From Dolichospermum sp. UHCC 0259 (GTDB lineage Bacteria > Cyanobacteriota > Cyanobacteriia > Cyanobacteriales > Nostocaceae), in assembly GCF_009711935.1 (NCBI RefSeq), contig NZ_VIKX01000328.1, forward strand, positions 1-59,790: a DNA stretch of 59,790 nt, in the 5' to 3' direction. The notes beneath the pieces are model-generated. The model worked only from the letters and a program-made list of their open reading frames with translations, did no database searches and was not told the origin of the DNA. Positions 19,048 to 28,290 of the stretch are shown here, piece by piece (position 1 is the stretch's first letter; the number at the start of each line of letters is the position of its first letter). Made by a program: the position numbers and the translations under genes.

Positions 19048-19653
19048 ATGAGTGACATCAAAAGAATAGACACAAACGCCTATGTGACAGTACAAGGGCA
19101 ATATGCTGTAGTTAATGAAGGTTCTGGATATGCGATCATCAATACTCAGACGAAACAGGTAATTGCCCGCAATATATCATCTTTCCTGGATTGTGTAAAA
19201 ACTTTAGAGTATATCTTCAGTAATGCTGAATCTCAAAATTCAGATCCAATCCAAACCTCTGCTTTTATTTCTGAACCAGACACTCCTCCTAAATCAGTTC
19301 AAGAAAAAATTAATTATGAACCTAAAAAACTAGATGAACTAGATTTTGCACTTGTAAGAAGTCTAGCCTCTTATTTTGAAGAAATGAATGGTAAAATCCG
19401 CCACTACCGTAAAGATCATAATGCTTCAGAAGAAGAAGCAGATGTAATAGGGAGTTATTACCTAAAAACTGCTGGTATTGTTAGGGGTGTTAAAACTCAA
19501 AAAGATTTGGCAGAACTGATCGAACATATAGAAAACCTCAAGGAAAAGGTTAGTATATACAAGCATGAAAGTTATAAATATCGTTGGTCTACAGGTTTAG
19601 AAAAAAACGTTCTAGCTAAATTAAGGAAAATAATGGATACACTCAAGAGTTAA
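19048..19653 (+). CDS. Hypothetical protein, not recognised
   Basis: 201 aa, no family recognised. Residues 1-50 form a small beta-rich unit (AYVTVQGQYAVVNEGSGYAI, then INTQTKQVIARN). A variable polar linker follows to about residue 90. The rest is strongly helical and charged (LDFALVRSLASYFEEMNGKI, LIEHIENLKEKVSIY). It lacks a signal peptide and membrane segments, so it should be cytoplasmic. It has no operon partner and is followed by a strong hairpin at 19684. The coding status is supported by length and a start with no competing frame. Confidence 0.55.
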   Translation: MSDIKRIDTNAYVTVQGQYAVVNEGSGYAIINTQTKQVIARNISSFLDCVKTLEYIFSNAESQNSDPIQTSAFISEPDTPPKSVQEKINYEPKKLDELDFALVRSLASYFEEMNGKIRHYRKDHNASEEEADVIGSYYLKTAGIVRGVKTQKDLAELIEHIENLKEKVSIYKHESYKYRWSTGLEKNVLAKLRKIMDTLKS

Positions 19654-19683
19654 TTAGAAAAAGTTGTGAACACTGCGAGAGTT

Positions 19684-19716
19684 AGATCCCCGATTTCTTT
19701 AAGAAGTCGGGGATCT
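19684..19716. terminator. Bidirectional hairpin, ATCCCCGA family
   Basis: AGATCCCCGATTTCTT paired with AAGAAGTCGGGGATCT through a one-base loop: a near-perfect 16-bp stem. It sits between the convergent hypothetical and cyclophilin genes, so it can end both transcripts. It is related to 11759-11788. Confidence 0.65.
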
Positions 19717-19733
19717 TGTTCTTCAATAATTAA

Positions 19734-20840
19734 TTAAGCTGCTTGAGGTTCAACTAAATTTTCTCCACCTTGAACAACAGTTGCTGATTCAATTTTGTCA
19801 CCAGCTTTGAGCTTATCTAAAACCTCTCTACCTTCAGTCAAATAACCAAACACAGCATAACGACCATCTAAAAGATTACGTCCTGCGGGAGTAAGTTCTG
19901 GTTCAAAAAGGAAAAAGAAAACTTGAGAAGAACCACCATTTGCTTCACTTTCTGGACGTGCCATAACTAACGCACCAAAAGATGAAAATGGTAAAACCGG
20001 CATATCTAAATAACGCCCAGCTTCTTCGAGAGTAATGCCATAAGTTGGTTCTTTTTCGCCTTGGACTAAAATTTCTAAAGGAACAGCCCGATATTTGCCA
20101 GTTTGAGGGTCAATAAAGCCGACTTCTTTACCTACAGGATCTCCGGTTTGGAGAAAATAAGATTCTTCCGAACGGGTAAATTCTAAACCGTTATAAAAAC
20201 CTCTTTGTACCAAATCCACAAAATTACCAGCAGTCACAGGGGCGCTATAGCCATCTACAACTACAGTCAAATCACCTTTATTAGTTTTGAAAGCAATCGT
20301 AGCGCGTCCTTTGAGTTGGGGTAAATTACTATACTCAGCCGGGACTTCAAAGGGGAATTCCTTCACCATTGATTCTTCTAACAAGCTGACAAGATTGAGT
20401 AATTTAGCTCTTCCGTCAAGAATGGGTTCTTTTTGTTTAGTTTTAACTACTTCTTGCAGTGCTGTAATGCCAGATTTCAATTCAGTCATCCAAGCTTGGG
20501 CTTGAGGTTGGCGTTCTTCCGGAACGCTTGCTAATATTTGGGAAGGTTTATCGAGTATCCGCAATGCCTGTTTGAGGTCATTATTAACTGCACCCCATCG
20601 TTTATTTGCCCGCAGTTGGTTAGAAATGTCTTCTAAACGGTTTTGCAGTTTACGTACAGGTTGATTATCTATTGGCAGTGCATAGCGCAACAAAGCCTTA
20701 CCGTCGGTAATTGCGTTTCCTGCTGGTAAGCCGGCGTTACTAGCGGGAGTCCACCCAGCCGTACTTGTGCCTAAAAATATTGTTAATAGCAATATTACCT
20801 TTAGGCTGTTCTTCACCCAGGACTTAAATAAGTTCAACAT
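19734..20840 (-). CDS. Thylakoid-lumen-type cyclophilin (TLP40/CYP38-like peptidyl-prolyl isomerase)
   Basis: 368 aa. An N-terminal signal (SLKVILLLTIFLGTSTAGW) is followed by a helical bundle region at about 60-165 and a C-terminal cyclophilin domain from about 185 (IAFKTNKGDLTVVVDGYSAP, LVQRGFYNGLEFTR, FFFLFEPELTPAG, LDGRYAVFGYLTEG). This domain pairing matches the cyanobacterial relatives of plant TLP40/CYP38, which help assemble photosystem II. Catalytic residues of the isomerase are only partly conserved, as in CYP38, so chaperone function may dominate. The gene is monocistronic, with STRR repeats upstream. Confidence 0.85.
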   Translation of the reverse strand: MLNLFKSWVKNSLKVILLLTIFLGTSTAGWTPASNAGLPAGNAITDGKALLRYALPIDNQPVRKLQNRLEDISNQLRANKRWGAVNNDLKQALRILDKPSQILASVPEERQPQAQAWMTELKSGITALQEVVKTKQKEPILDGRAKLLNLVSLLEESMVKEFPFEVPAEYSNLPQLKGRATIAFKTNKGDLTVVVDGYSAPVTAGNFVDLVQRGFYNGLEFTRSEESYFLQTGDPVGKEVGFIDPQTGKYRAVPLEILVQGEKEPTYGITLEEAGRYLDMPVLPFSSFGALVMARPESEANGGSSQVFFFLFEPELTPAGRNLLDGRYAVFGYLTEGREVLDKLKAGDKIESATVVQGGENLVEPQAA

Positions 20841-20905
20841 GAAATTTCCCTTTCTTCAGCATCAAAGTGTTGACTGGAAGTAACTCATTGATTATCTTCC
20901 CACAT

Positions 20906-20961
20906 TGGGGGACTGGGGATTGGGGACTGGGGACTGGGGATTGGGGACTGGGGACTGGGAA
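20906..20961. repeat. GGGGACT/GGGGATT heptamer STRR array
   Basis: About seven tandem 7-bp units alternating GGGGACT and GGGGATT, followed by scattered GACAACT/GACCACT units. This is the classic short tandemly repeated repeat type of heterocystous cyanobacteria. A second array is at 42714-42742. Confidence 0.85.
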
Positions 20962-21087
20962 GAATATTTATATTTATTGCCTATTACCTTTTTCCTGACA
21001 ACTGACCACTGACAATTAACAATTAACAACTTATGACCCTGGAAGGTTACAATAAATGCCGATTGTCTTGCAAAATTTGAAAGTTTC

Positions 21088-21645
21088 ATGATCTCTAGTA
21101 ACGACTTTCGACCTGGTGTTTCAATTGTATTAGATGGTTCGGTTTGGCGCGTGGTAGATTTCCTTCACGTTAAGCCAGGCAAGGGTTCTGCCTTCGTGCG
21201 GACAACACTGAAAAATGTCCAAAGTGGGAAACAGTTAGAAAAAACTTTTCGGGCTGGAGAAAGCGTTCCCCAGGCAACTTTGGAAAAGGTGACGATGCAA
21301 CATACCTATAAAGAAGGCGATGAGTTTATCTTTATGGATATGGAAACTTATGAAGAAGGTAGATTAACTTCAGCGCAAATTGGCGATCGCGTCAAGTACC
21401 TTAAAGATGGTATGGAAGTGAACGTGATTCGCTGGGGTGAACAGGTTCTAGAAGTAGAACTACCTAACTCTGTAGTTTTGGAAATTGTGGAAACAGATCC
21501 TGGTGTTAAGGGTGATACTGCAACCGGTGGTACTAAACCAGCAAAATTAGAAACTGGTGCAACTATCATGGTTCCTTTGTTTATTGCCCAAGGGGAACGA
21601 ATCAAGATTGATACCAGAGAAGACAAGTATTTAGGCAGGGAATAA
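21088..21645 (+). CDS. efp: Translation elongation factor P
   Basis: A 185-aa EF-P, which binds stalled ribosomes and promotes peptide bonds at proline runs. The N-terminal KOW-like domain carries the tip loop [10 protein letters not shown] with K32 at the position that is modified in some bacteria. Two OB-type domains follow ([20 protein letters not shown] and [20 protein letters not shown]). Length is exactly that of the family. It is followed on the same strand by accB after 312 nt, a gene order that is conserved in cyanobacteria. Confidence 0.97.
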   Translation: MISSNDFRPGVSIVLDGSVWRVVDFLHVKPGKGSAFVRTTLKNVQSGKQLEKTFRAGESVPQATLEKVTMQHTYKEGDEFIFMDMETYEEGRLTSAQIGDRVKYLKDGMEVNVIRWGEQVLEVELPNSVVLEIVETDPGVKGDTATGGTKPAKLETGATIMVPLFIAQGERIKIDTREDKYLGRE

Positions 21646-21957
21646 TTTTCCTATTTTTTGATACCAATTTGGAATAGTGAGGAATACAGCAGGAGTCAGG
21701 AGTTAGGAGTCAAACATCAGGAGTCAAACCCTGTTGTGGCATAAGTTTAATTCATGCCAATTGAGTTCCTAATCACCTGGAAAGTTGCCATAAAATCCAA
21801 AATCTAAAATCGTTCGACTGAGCGAAGTCGACTGAGCGAAGTCGAAGTCCAAAATCTAAAATTGGTGCTAATGATTTCAATCCCTTTTTTATAGAGGGAT
21901 TAAATCCCTGCCTTACTTAGAATTTTAATTTAACAGTTAGGTCGAGGTAAAATAATT
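21646..21957. other. efp-accB intergenic region with repeats
   Basis: It holds CAGGAGT heptamers (about 21690-21725) and a partly duplicated TTCGACTGAGCGAAGTCGA palindrome flanked by CCAAAATCTAAAAT units (21790-21862). No gene was seen. Confidence 0.6.
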
Positions 21958-22479
21958 GTGACATTAGACTTTAATGAAATCCGTCAGCTATTAGTAACTA
22001 TTGCCCAAACAGATATTGCGGAAGTTACCCTCAAAAATAATGAATTTGAGCTAACAGTCCGCAAAGCTGTCAGTTTTAGCAATAATGCTCCAGGAACGGT
22101 TAGTGGTGTGGTGAATGCTGGTGTAACCCAGTTGGTATCTACAGCCTTACCAAGTTCCACTGAGGGGGCTGTAACCAATAAAGTTGTTGATAATTCAGTC
22201 GCCCAACCGCCTCATTCTGCTTCACCAATTAATCAAAAATTAGTTGAAGTACCATCACCAATGGTAGGGACATTTTACCGTTCCCCAGCCCCAGGAGAAG
22301 CGGCGTTTGTGGAAGTAGGCGATCGCGTCAAAGCTGGTCAAAGTGTCTGTATCATTGAAGCTATGAAACTAATGAACGAAATTGAAGCCGAAGTCTCAGG
22401 ACAGGTGATGGAAATTTTAGTTCAAAATGGTGAACCCGTAGAATATGGTCAGCCTTTAATGAGAATTAACCCTGATTAA
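21958..22479 (+). CDS. accB: Biotin carboxyl carrier protein of acetyl-CoA carboxylase
   Basis: 173 aa from GTG 21958 ([16 protein letters not shown]). The C-terminal biotinyl domain has the [10 protein letters not shown] motif with biotinylated K137 and the preceding [16 protein letters not shown] signature. The middle is a flexible A/S/P/V-rich linker. It carries carboxybiotin between the biotin carboxylase and carboxyltransferase in the first step of fatty-acid synthesis. Gene context (efp upstream) supports the call. Confidence 0.96.
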   Translation: MTLDFNEIRQLLVTIAQTDIAEVTLKNNEFELTVRKAVSFSNNAPGTVSGVVNAGVTQLVSTALPSSTEGAVTNKVVDNSVAQPPHSASPINQKLVEVPSPMVGTFYRSPAPGEAAFVEVGDRVKAGQSVCIIEAMKLMNEIEAEVSGQVMEILVQNGEPVEYGQPLMRINPD

Positions 22480-22600
22480 ATAGGGAATAGGTGACAGGTG
22501 ACAGGGAACAGGCAATAGGGAATAGGGAATAGGGAATAGGGGACAGGGGGAATACAATATATTTCCCAATGACCAATGACCAATGACCAATGACCAATGA
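22480..22600. repeat. STRR arrays GGGAATA and CCAATGA
   Basis: GGGAATA heptamers (about 22517-22540) and four or five CCAATGA heptamers (about 22567-22602) lie between the convergent accB and GerMN genes. Confidence 0.8.
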
Positions 22601-23212
22601 CTAAAGCGGATAATTTTTCTGAAAACTTGCGCGGGTGAGAGGTTGTTGTAATTCCACACCTTCACCCCCTAAAACCTCTAAAAGCTTGCCATTGACTTCG
22701 ATATATACTTGAGCTTGAGGATTTAAACTGGTAGCAGTATATACAACTTGTCCCACACGCCCCATCATGGAAGTGCTACCTCCACCAGTGGTAAAGTTTT
22801 CAGACAAATTTACATGAACATCATTATTTTCTGTTTTGAGTCCCAATAGTTGAGTGCCTTGGGGAATAGTAGTAGAGTCTGTGCCTTCACTTGGTCCCGC
22901 TAATAAAGTTTTAAATGCTGCTTCTAAAACCTGATTGGGTTGGGTAGCAGCAACTTTAAAGGGTTGGGGAACTAAATCCAGGCGATTTTCCTTGGATCTG
23001 AGCCAATATATACTAGCAGTCTGTTCATTACCTTGCTGAGTTGTTGATTGCTTGATGGGCTGTTTAATGATTTGTGAAGAGTTATCAGGTGTAGAATTAT
23101 TGGGAGTCTGGGCAGAAAACCAAGCCACACCACCGCTGACCACGACCACTGCTGCGGAAATAGCTGCTACCACACCGGAAGAAATACCGTTAGTTCTTTG
23201 TTGGTTATTCAT
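22601..23212 (-). CDS. GerMN-domain envelope protein
   Basis: 203 aa. The N-terminus has a signal/anchor helix (SSGVVAAISAAVVVVSGGVA), then a low-complexity N/Q/T/S linker to about residue 65. The C-terminal two thirds match the GerMN (sporulation/germination-type) domain: ASIYWLRSKENRLDLVPQPF, TLLAGPSEGTDSTTIPQGTQ, VHVNLSENF and QVVYTATSL. GerMN domains occur in envelope proteins of many bacteria and their ligand is unknown. It probably faces the periplasm. It is monocistronic and convergent with accB. Confidence 0.8.
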   Translation of the reverse strand: MNNQQRTNGISSGVVAAISAAVVVVSGGVAWFSAQTPNNSTPDNSSQIIKQPIKQSTTQQGNEQTASIYWLRSKENRLDLVPQPFKVAATQPNQVLEAAFKTLLAGPSEGTDSTTIPQGTQLLGLKTENNDVHVNLSENFTTGGGSTSMMGRVGQVVYTATSLNPQAQVYIEVNGKLLEVLGGEGVELQQPLTRASFQKNYPL

Positions 23213-23631
23213 AATATAAAACCTACTGGATTGACGATGGAAATAGTATTTGTAAGATAAGTAGCCTGTTTATAAACGTTCTTCCCCGGTGTAAATCTTG
23301 GCTTTTGATTTGGACATGAACTGTTATTGCTAGTTTTGCCTCTTGCCACTCCAATTGTAGAGTGATCTTTGCAAGTCCGTTACCTTTCCCTTTATCTAAA
23401 TCCTATGGTTTCTTGAAAAAACTTTTAAATTAGACTTGAGTAAAATATGGTAAGCAAATCAAATAGCAGTAAATAAACGGATTGAATTTTCAGTTTCACT
23501 CCTGACTCCTGACAAAGGGCGCAGGCCCTGCGCCCCTACCTCTTGATATAATCAAATTTTCAAGGGCAATTTCCCGAAAAATGAATTGATAAATACTATA
23601 ATTAATAATCAATCCCTTATTTGTGGTTGTT
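23213..23631. other. Intergenic region with one REP-like palindrome
   Basis: The only feature seen is GGGCGCAGGCCCTGCGCCCC at 23517-23536 followed by TACCTCTT, which belongs to the repeat family of 17146-17194. It otherwise holds promoters for the two divergent genes. Confidence 0.5.
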
Positions 23632-24396
23632 ATGGTTGTTACTGCTTCGACCCACAAGATTACCTGGGAACTCTTGCCTGAAGATTTTGTTTTAGAAGAT
23701 GAACCAGTGGATAATGTTAATCAACCTTCTTTAGCCGCTGCACTGACGGAAAGCCTGCAACTGGCAGGGAAACTCCCAGAAACAGCCCTGGCTACGACCA
23801 ATTACGGCATTTGTACCGCAGTGAATGGCAAAATTGTCATCAAAGCACCTGATTGGGCTTACATACCCAAAATTACCGTGTCTAGAGAGGAAATACAACG
23901 TAGTTACACTCCTCACAAACAGGGTGAAATACCGGTTGTGGTGATGGAATTTCTTTCTGATACAAATGGGAGTGAATATTCCAGTAAAAGGACTTTTCCC
24001 CCTGGTAAATGGTTTTTTTATGAAGAGGTGTTAGAAGTTGTAAATTATCTAATTTTTGCACCTGATACGGGTGTTTTGGAATTTCATCATTTACAAAGTT
24101 CAGGAAAATATCAATTACGTTCCCCTGATGAAAATAACCGTTATTGGTTAGGGGAAATGGATTTATTTATTGGTGTATGGCAAGGAAAGCGCGAAAACCG
24201 TGATGGTTATTGGTTGCGCTGGTGGGATAAGGAGGGTAATTTGTTATTGTGGGGGTTTGAGTCGGTTGAGAAAGAACGAGGAGAAAAGGAACAAGAAAGA
24301 CGAGAAAAGGAACAAGAAAGACGAGAGAAGGAGATGGCTTTACAACGGTTAGCGGAGTTGGAGAAACGATTACGAGATGCGGGAATTGGGGATTAG
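23632..24396 (+). CDS. Uma2-family (DUF820) PD-(D/E)XK endonuclease-like protein
   Basis: 254 aa from ATG 23632; a GTG at 23623 would add three residues. The Uma2 pattern common in cyanobacteria is visible: KIVIKAPDWAYIPKI, then IPVVVMEFLSDTNG and a conserved GVWQGKRENRDGYWLRWWDK. The C-terminus from about 205 is a charged helical repeat (two identical REKEQER units) making a coiled coil, followed by LQRLAELEKRLRDAGI. Uma2 proteins are abundant in cyanobacteria and have no established role. The direct GAAAAGGAACAAGAAAGACG duplication in the DNA explains the peptide repeat. Confidence 0.8.
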   Translation: MVVTASTHKITWELLPEDFVLEDEPVDNVNQPSLAAALTESLQLAGKLPETALATTNYGICTAVNGKIVIKAPDWAYIPKITVSREEIQRSYTPHKQGEIPVVVMEFLSDTNGSEYSSKRTFPPGKWFFYEEVLEVVNYLIFAPDTGVLEFHHLQSSGKYQLRSPDENNRYWLGEMDLFIGVWQGKRENRDGYWLRWWDKEGNLLLWGFESVEKERGEKEQERREKEQERREKEMALQRLAELEKRLRDAGIGD

Positions 24397-24399
24397 GAA

Positions 24400-26070
24400 T
24401 TACCCAGAAGAACACGCGACTCGAAAACCACTACCGTAGTTACTGCCACCAGCAGCTATGTAATTACGATAGGCACTACGGCAATTTTCAGGATCTTGAA
24501 GCCAAGAACCGCCGCGTAATATGCGTTTATTGTCGTGTCCAGTCCAAACACTACCATCATTAGGTGCATTTGTATAGTCTTTATGCCAAGCATCTTCGCA
24601 CCATTCCCATACATTGCCGTGCATATTATATAAACCAAAGTTGTTAGGGGGAAATCCGCCTACATCTGTGGTTTGTTTGTATTTGTTATTATGATTAACT
24701 ACATCTGTAGTAATGGTTTCACCGAAGTAAAATGGAGTTATGGTTTTGGCTCTACAGGCATATTCCCATTCAGATTCACTGGGTAAGCGATACATTTTAC
24801 CTGTATGTTCCCCCAATCTAGCACAAAATTCCTGGGCATCTAACCATGATATTTTTTCCACTGGCAGATTTTCACCTTGAAAGTATGAGGGTTTGGGGTT
24901 TAAATCTCTGTTGATTTTCGGTAAACTGGCGATTTTTTGCCATTGTGCTTGGGTAATTGGGTATTTTCCTATGTAGAAAGGTGAAATTGTCACGTTATGT
25001 TGAGGTTTTTCATTTTTATATCCCTCTCCGTCTGGTGAACCCATAGGGAATGTTCCACCAGGAATACCTACCATTTCTAAAAATAAATTATTTCCTAAAT
25101 TGTCTCTAAAAACTATGGGTTGTTTTGGGGAAACAATTTTTGTACTAACTTGCCGGAACTGACTAGGAGAACTGGTTATTTGTGAAAGTTGTTGAGGTTG
25201 CAATACTGATAAAATTTCTGTTGCTGACTGAAAGCGATTTGAGGGTAAGTCTTGCAGCATTTTATCTAATATTATTTCTAAGTCCTGATTAACAAATATA
25301 TATTTTTTCCATACCCATTGCATGATTGTTAAGTCAAATAGTGGATCAGTACCATCGGGTTTTTGGAAATATCCTGTTAATAATCGAATACAAGTTACAG
25401 CTAAACTATAAAGGTCGCTGTTGGGATAAACTATGCCGCGAAATTGTTCTGGTGGTGCATAACCAGGTGTACCTGTAACTGTTCCCAGTTTAGTGAGAAT
25501 GTTGTTACCTACGTCTTTGGAAACTCCAAAATCAATTAGGTATAAAGTGCCTGTTTGCGAATGTTTAATAATATTTTCTGGTTTAATATCTCTATGAATT
25601 ACTTTATTGTTATGAACAAATTTTAAAATATGTAATAATTCAATCAATATTTTTTTAACTTCAGATTCGCTAATTTTTCCCTTTTGTCGGAGTTCGGTTA
25701 ATAAATTTTGACCTTCGATAAATTCTTGAATTAGATAAAGTCTGCCTTCTTGGGGAAAGAATGCGAGTAAATCTGGAATATGCGGATGTTTCCCTAAATC
25801 GTTGAGTCTGAATGCTTCTTGTTCAAATAAATCTGTGGCTTTTTTTAGCGCAGCACTTCCTGATTGTTGGGGTAAAAATTGCTTAATGACGCAGGGGGTA
25901 TCTAATCTTTGTTCGTCTACTGCTAAAAATGTCCTTCCGAAACCACCTTCACCAAGAATGCGGACGGCACGATACCGTTCTTTCAGCACTATTTGACTGC
26001 CACAGGATTGACAAAGGATAGTTTCTGGTGGGTTTCGATGTAGACACGCGGGGTTAAGGCACTGACTCAT
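24400..26070 (-). CDS. Ser/Thr protein kinase fused to a formylglycine-generating-enzyme-like domain
   Basis: 556 aa. A short N-terminal zinc ribbon (CLNPACLHRN, then ILCQSCGSQIV) precedes a eukaryotic-type kinase at about 33-290: LGEGGFGRTFLAVD (P-loop), HRDIKPENII (catalytic loop) and LIDFGVSKD (DFG), with a GTPGYAPPEQ activation segment. From about 330 to the end is a SUMF1/FGE-like domain (MVGIPGGTFPMGSPDGE, WLDAQEFCARL, YRLPSESEWEYACRA, RGGSWLQDPENCRSAYRN, GFRVA). Such zinc-ribbon/kinase/FGE fusions are typical of filamentous cyanobacteria. The target is unknown. Confidence 0.92.
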   Translation of the reverse strand: MSQCLNPACLHRNPPETILCQSCGSQIVLKERYRAVRILGEGGFGRTFLAVDEQRLDTPCVIKQFLPQQSGSAALKKATDLFEQEAFRLNDLGKHPHIPDLLAFFPQEGRLYLIQEFIEGQNLLTELRQKGKISESEVKKILIELLHILKFVHNNKVIHRDIKPENIIKHSQTGTLYLIDFGVSKDVGNNILTKLGTVTGTPGYAPPEQFRGIVYPNSDLYSLAVTCIRLLTGYFQKPDGTDPLFDLTIMQWVWKKYIFVNQDLEIILDKMLQDLPSNRFQSATEILSVLQPQQLSQITSSPSQFRQVSTKIVSPKQPIVFRDNLGNNLFLEMVGIPGGTFPMGSPDGEGYKNEKPQHNVTISPFYIGKYPITQAQWQKIASLPKINRDLNPKPSYFQGENLPVEKISWLDAQEFCARLGEHTGKMYRLPSESEWEYACRAKTITPFYFGETITTDVVNHNNKYKQTTDVGGFPPNNFGLYNMHGNVWEWCEDAWHKDYTNAPNDGSVWTGHDNKRILRGGSWLQDPENCRSAYRNYIAAGGSNYGSGFRVACSSG

Positions 26071-26266
26071 AAATCCAGCTTGCAGTTAATTATCTCGGTA
26101 TAATTGTAGGATGAGTTTAGGTAAAAATTATTTTAATTGATTAAATTTTTTCTCTGTAATACTTAATTTTTTGGTTATTTCATAAAATAACTAACTACTT
26201 ATGGTTATGGTGGGTAAGACGTAGACAGGTTTAGTCTAAGAATACCCACTTTACAATATTTGAATG

Positions 26267-28075
26267 TTAACTTTCTATTGCGTTTTTAATCCATTGTTGC
26301 AATGTATTGATAACTTCGTCAATGGCAATTTCTTGAGATTCACGATTTGCGCGTTTGACTACTTCGACTTTACCATTTGTAATAGCTCTACCTGTGACGA
26401 TTCTGAAGGGGATACCGATTAAATCAGCATCTTTGAATTTAACACCGGCTCGTTCGTCTCTGTCATCTAATAGGGTTTCTATTCCTGCTTGGTTGAGTTC
26501 TGTGTAAAGTTTTTCGGCAACGGCGATTTGCCCTGCATCTTTGATGTTAGGAATGGTGATGATGGCGTGATATGGTGCGATCGCTATTGGCCAAATTATG
26601 CCATCTTTATCATAGGATTGTTCTACGGCTGATTGTGCTAAACGTGACACGCCAACACCATAACAACCCATAACTAAAGGCTTTTCTTCCCCTTGTTCGT
26701 TGGTATAAGTTGCACCCATCGCTTCGGAGTATTTTGTACCGAGTTGGAAGATATGACCGGCTTCGATGCCTCTAGCTGTTTGTAGGGTTTGGGTTGGGTC
26801 GTGCAGGGAGCGATCGCCTAATTTAGCTTTACGAATATCTACGGTTAGTGCAGGTAATTTAAATTGCTCACCCCAATTTGCGCCAACGACATGAAAACTA
26901 GCTTCATTTGCACCAGTAACAAAATTCTTCAACTCCACAGCGGTTTTATCCACCAACCGCACAAACTGAGAATTTACCTGTTTACTTTCCGCAATATAAT
27001 CATCACTAAGATCAGGCGCTATGTAACCCAAAGGTAAAGATTTTGCTTGCCATGCTTCTTGGGCTTCGGCATTTGGTACAGTTAAAGTCAGGATAGTTTT
27101 AGCACCAAATTGAGGAGCTAACTTAGTTAATTCATTTTGTAATTTAACTTCATTAATTTCCTGATCTCCGCGAATATTTATCAATACCAAAACCGTTAAA
27201 CCGTTATCATAAACAGTTTGATATAAAACATTTTTGACAATTTGGGTAGGAGAACATTTCAATAAATTACAAACTTTGTCTATAGTTTCTGTTCCCGGAG
27301 TTTCCCATTTTTCGTAACTTGTAAAAGGTGAAGTTTCCGCATCTGCTGGTAAAGAAACTGCCTTTTCTACGTTTGCGGCATATTTACCATCTTCAGTGTA
27401 GAGAACTTCATCTTCTCCTGCTTCTGCTAAGACCATAAATTCTGTCGAACCCGAACCACCAATCGCCCCAGAATCAGCTTCCACAGCCCGAAAAGCCAAA
27501 CCAGAACGCCGCAACATATTACTGTAAGCAGTGTACATTTCCTGGTAAGTTTTTTTCAAACTTTCTTCATCAGCATGGAAAGAATAACCATCTTTCATAA
27601 TAAATTCTCGTCCGCGCATTAAACCAAACCGGGGACGAATTTCATCACGAAATTTAGTTTGAATTTGATATAAATGTACAGGTAATTGCCGATAGGAACG
27701 AATCATATCACGAGCAACAGTTGTAATTACTTCTTCGTGAGTTGGTCCTAGTCCTAATTGTTGTTCTCTTCTATCCACAAGAGAAAACATAATTCCCTCA
27801 GCCTTAGTATATGTATCCCAGCGTCCCGATTCTTGCCATAATTCCGCAGGTTGTAACTGTGGTAATAAACATTCTTGTGCGCCGGTAGCGTTCATTTCTT
27901 CCCGCACAATTTGGGAAACCTTTTGCAAAACCCGCCACATTAGGGGAAGATAAGCATAAATCCCACCACCAATGCGACGGATATAACCAGCGCGGAGTAA
28001 TAATTTATGACTAGGGATTTCCGCATCAGCCGGATCATCCCGCAGTGTAACAAATAACATTTGTGATAATCGCAT
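26267..28075 (-). CDS. proS: Prolyl-tRNA synthetase, bacterial type
   Basis: 602 aa. Class II motifs are present: [19 protein letters not shown] with [14 protein letters not shown], motif 2 [20 protein letters not shown], and motif 3 [17 protein letters not shown]. The INS editing domain between motifs 2 and 3 (about 225-400) is kept and ends in [11 protein letters not shown]. The C-terminal anticodon-binding domain follows ([26 protein letters not shown]). Length is typical of the bacterial editing-competent form. It is an essential single-copy housekeeping gene and has no operon partner here. Confidence 0.97.
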   Translation of the reverse strand: MRLSQMLFVTLRDDPADAEIPSHKLLLRAGYIRRIGGGIYAYLPLMWRVLQKVSQIVREEMNATGAQECLLPQLQPAELWQESGRWDTYTKAEGIMFSLVDRREQQLGLGPTHEEVITTVARDMIRSYRQLPVHLYQIQTKFRDEIRPRFGLMRGREFIMKDGYSFHADEESLKKTYQEMYTAYSNMLRRSGLAFRAVEADSGAIGGSGSTEFMVLAEAGEDEVLYTEDGKYAANVEKAVSLPADAETSPFTSYEKWETPGTETIDKVCNLLKCSPTQIVKNVLYQTVYDNGLTVLVLINIRGDQEINEVKLQNELTKLAPQFGAKTILTLTVPNAEAQEAWQAKSLPLGYIAPDLSDDYIAESKQVNSQFVRLVDKTAVELKNFVTGANEASFHVVGANWGEQFKLPALTVDIRKAKLGDRSLHDPTQTLQTARGIEAGHIFQLGTKYSEAMGATYTNEQGEEKPLVMGCYGVGVSRLAQSAVEQSYDKDGIIWPIAIAPYHAIITIPNIKDAGQIAVAEKLYTELNQAGIETLLDDRDERAGVKFKDADLIGIPFRIVTGRAITNGKVEVVKRANRESQEIAIDEVINTLQQWIKNAIES

Positions 28076-28128
28076 TGTTTTTACCTTTACTTGCTAATTT
28101 TGTCAATTATTGAAGATTAACCTATGTC

Positions 28129-28253
28129 ATACCAAATTAAAATGAAGCTGCATAGAATAAGATTTCCAGAATAATTAACCGCAGATGAACGCAGATAAAC
28201 GCAGATAAATATGAATGATTGTTATTCTGTGCAGCCTCACATAAAATTGGTAT
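28129..28253. repeat. MITE-like 125-bp element with 32-bp imperfect inverted ends
   Basis: The left end ATACCAAATTAAAATGAAGC.. and the right end ..TGTGAGGC complement pair over about 32 bases with several mismatches. Between them is a direct repeat of CGCAGATAAA units (about 28180-28208). It lies in the proS-acyltransferase gap. Confidence 0.55.
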
Positions 28254-28290
28254 CACCTGTCACTTGTTATAACTTGAGGAGATAATTACT

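Noticed and set aside
20892-21089. 65-codon minus-strand frame upstream of efp
   Set aside because: It reads through the GGGGACT tandem repeat (PVPNPQSPVPNPQSP) and has no homology by eye.
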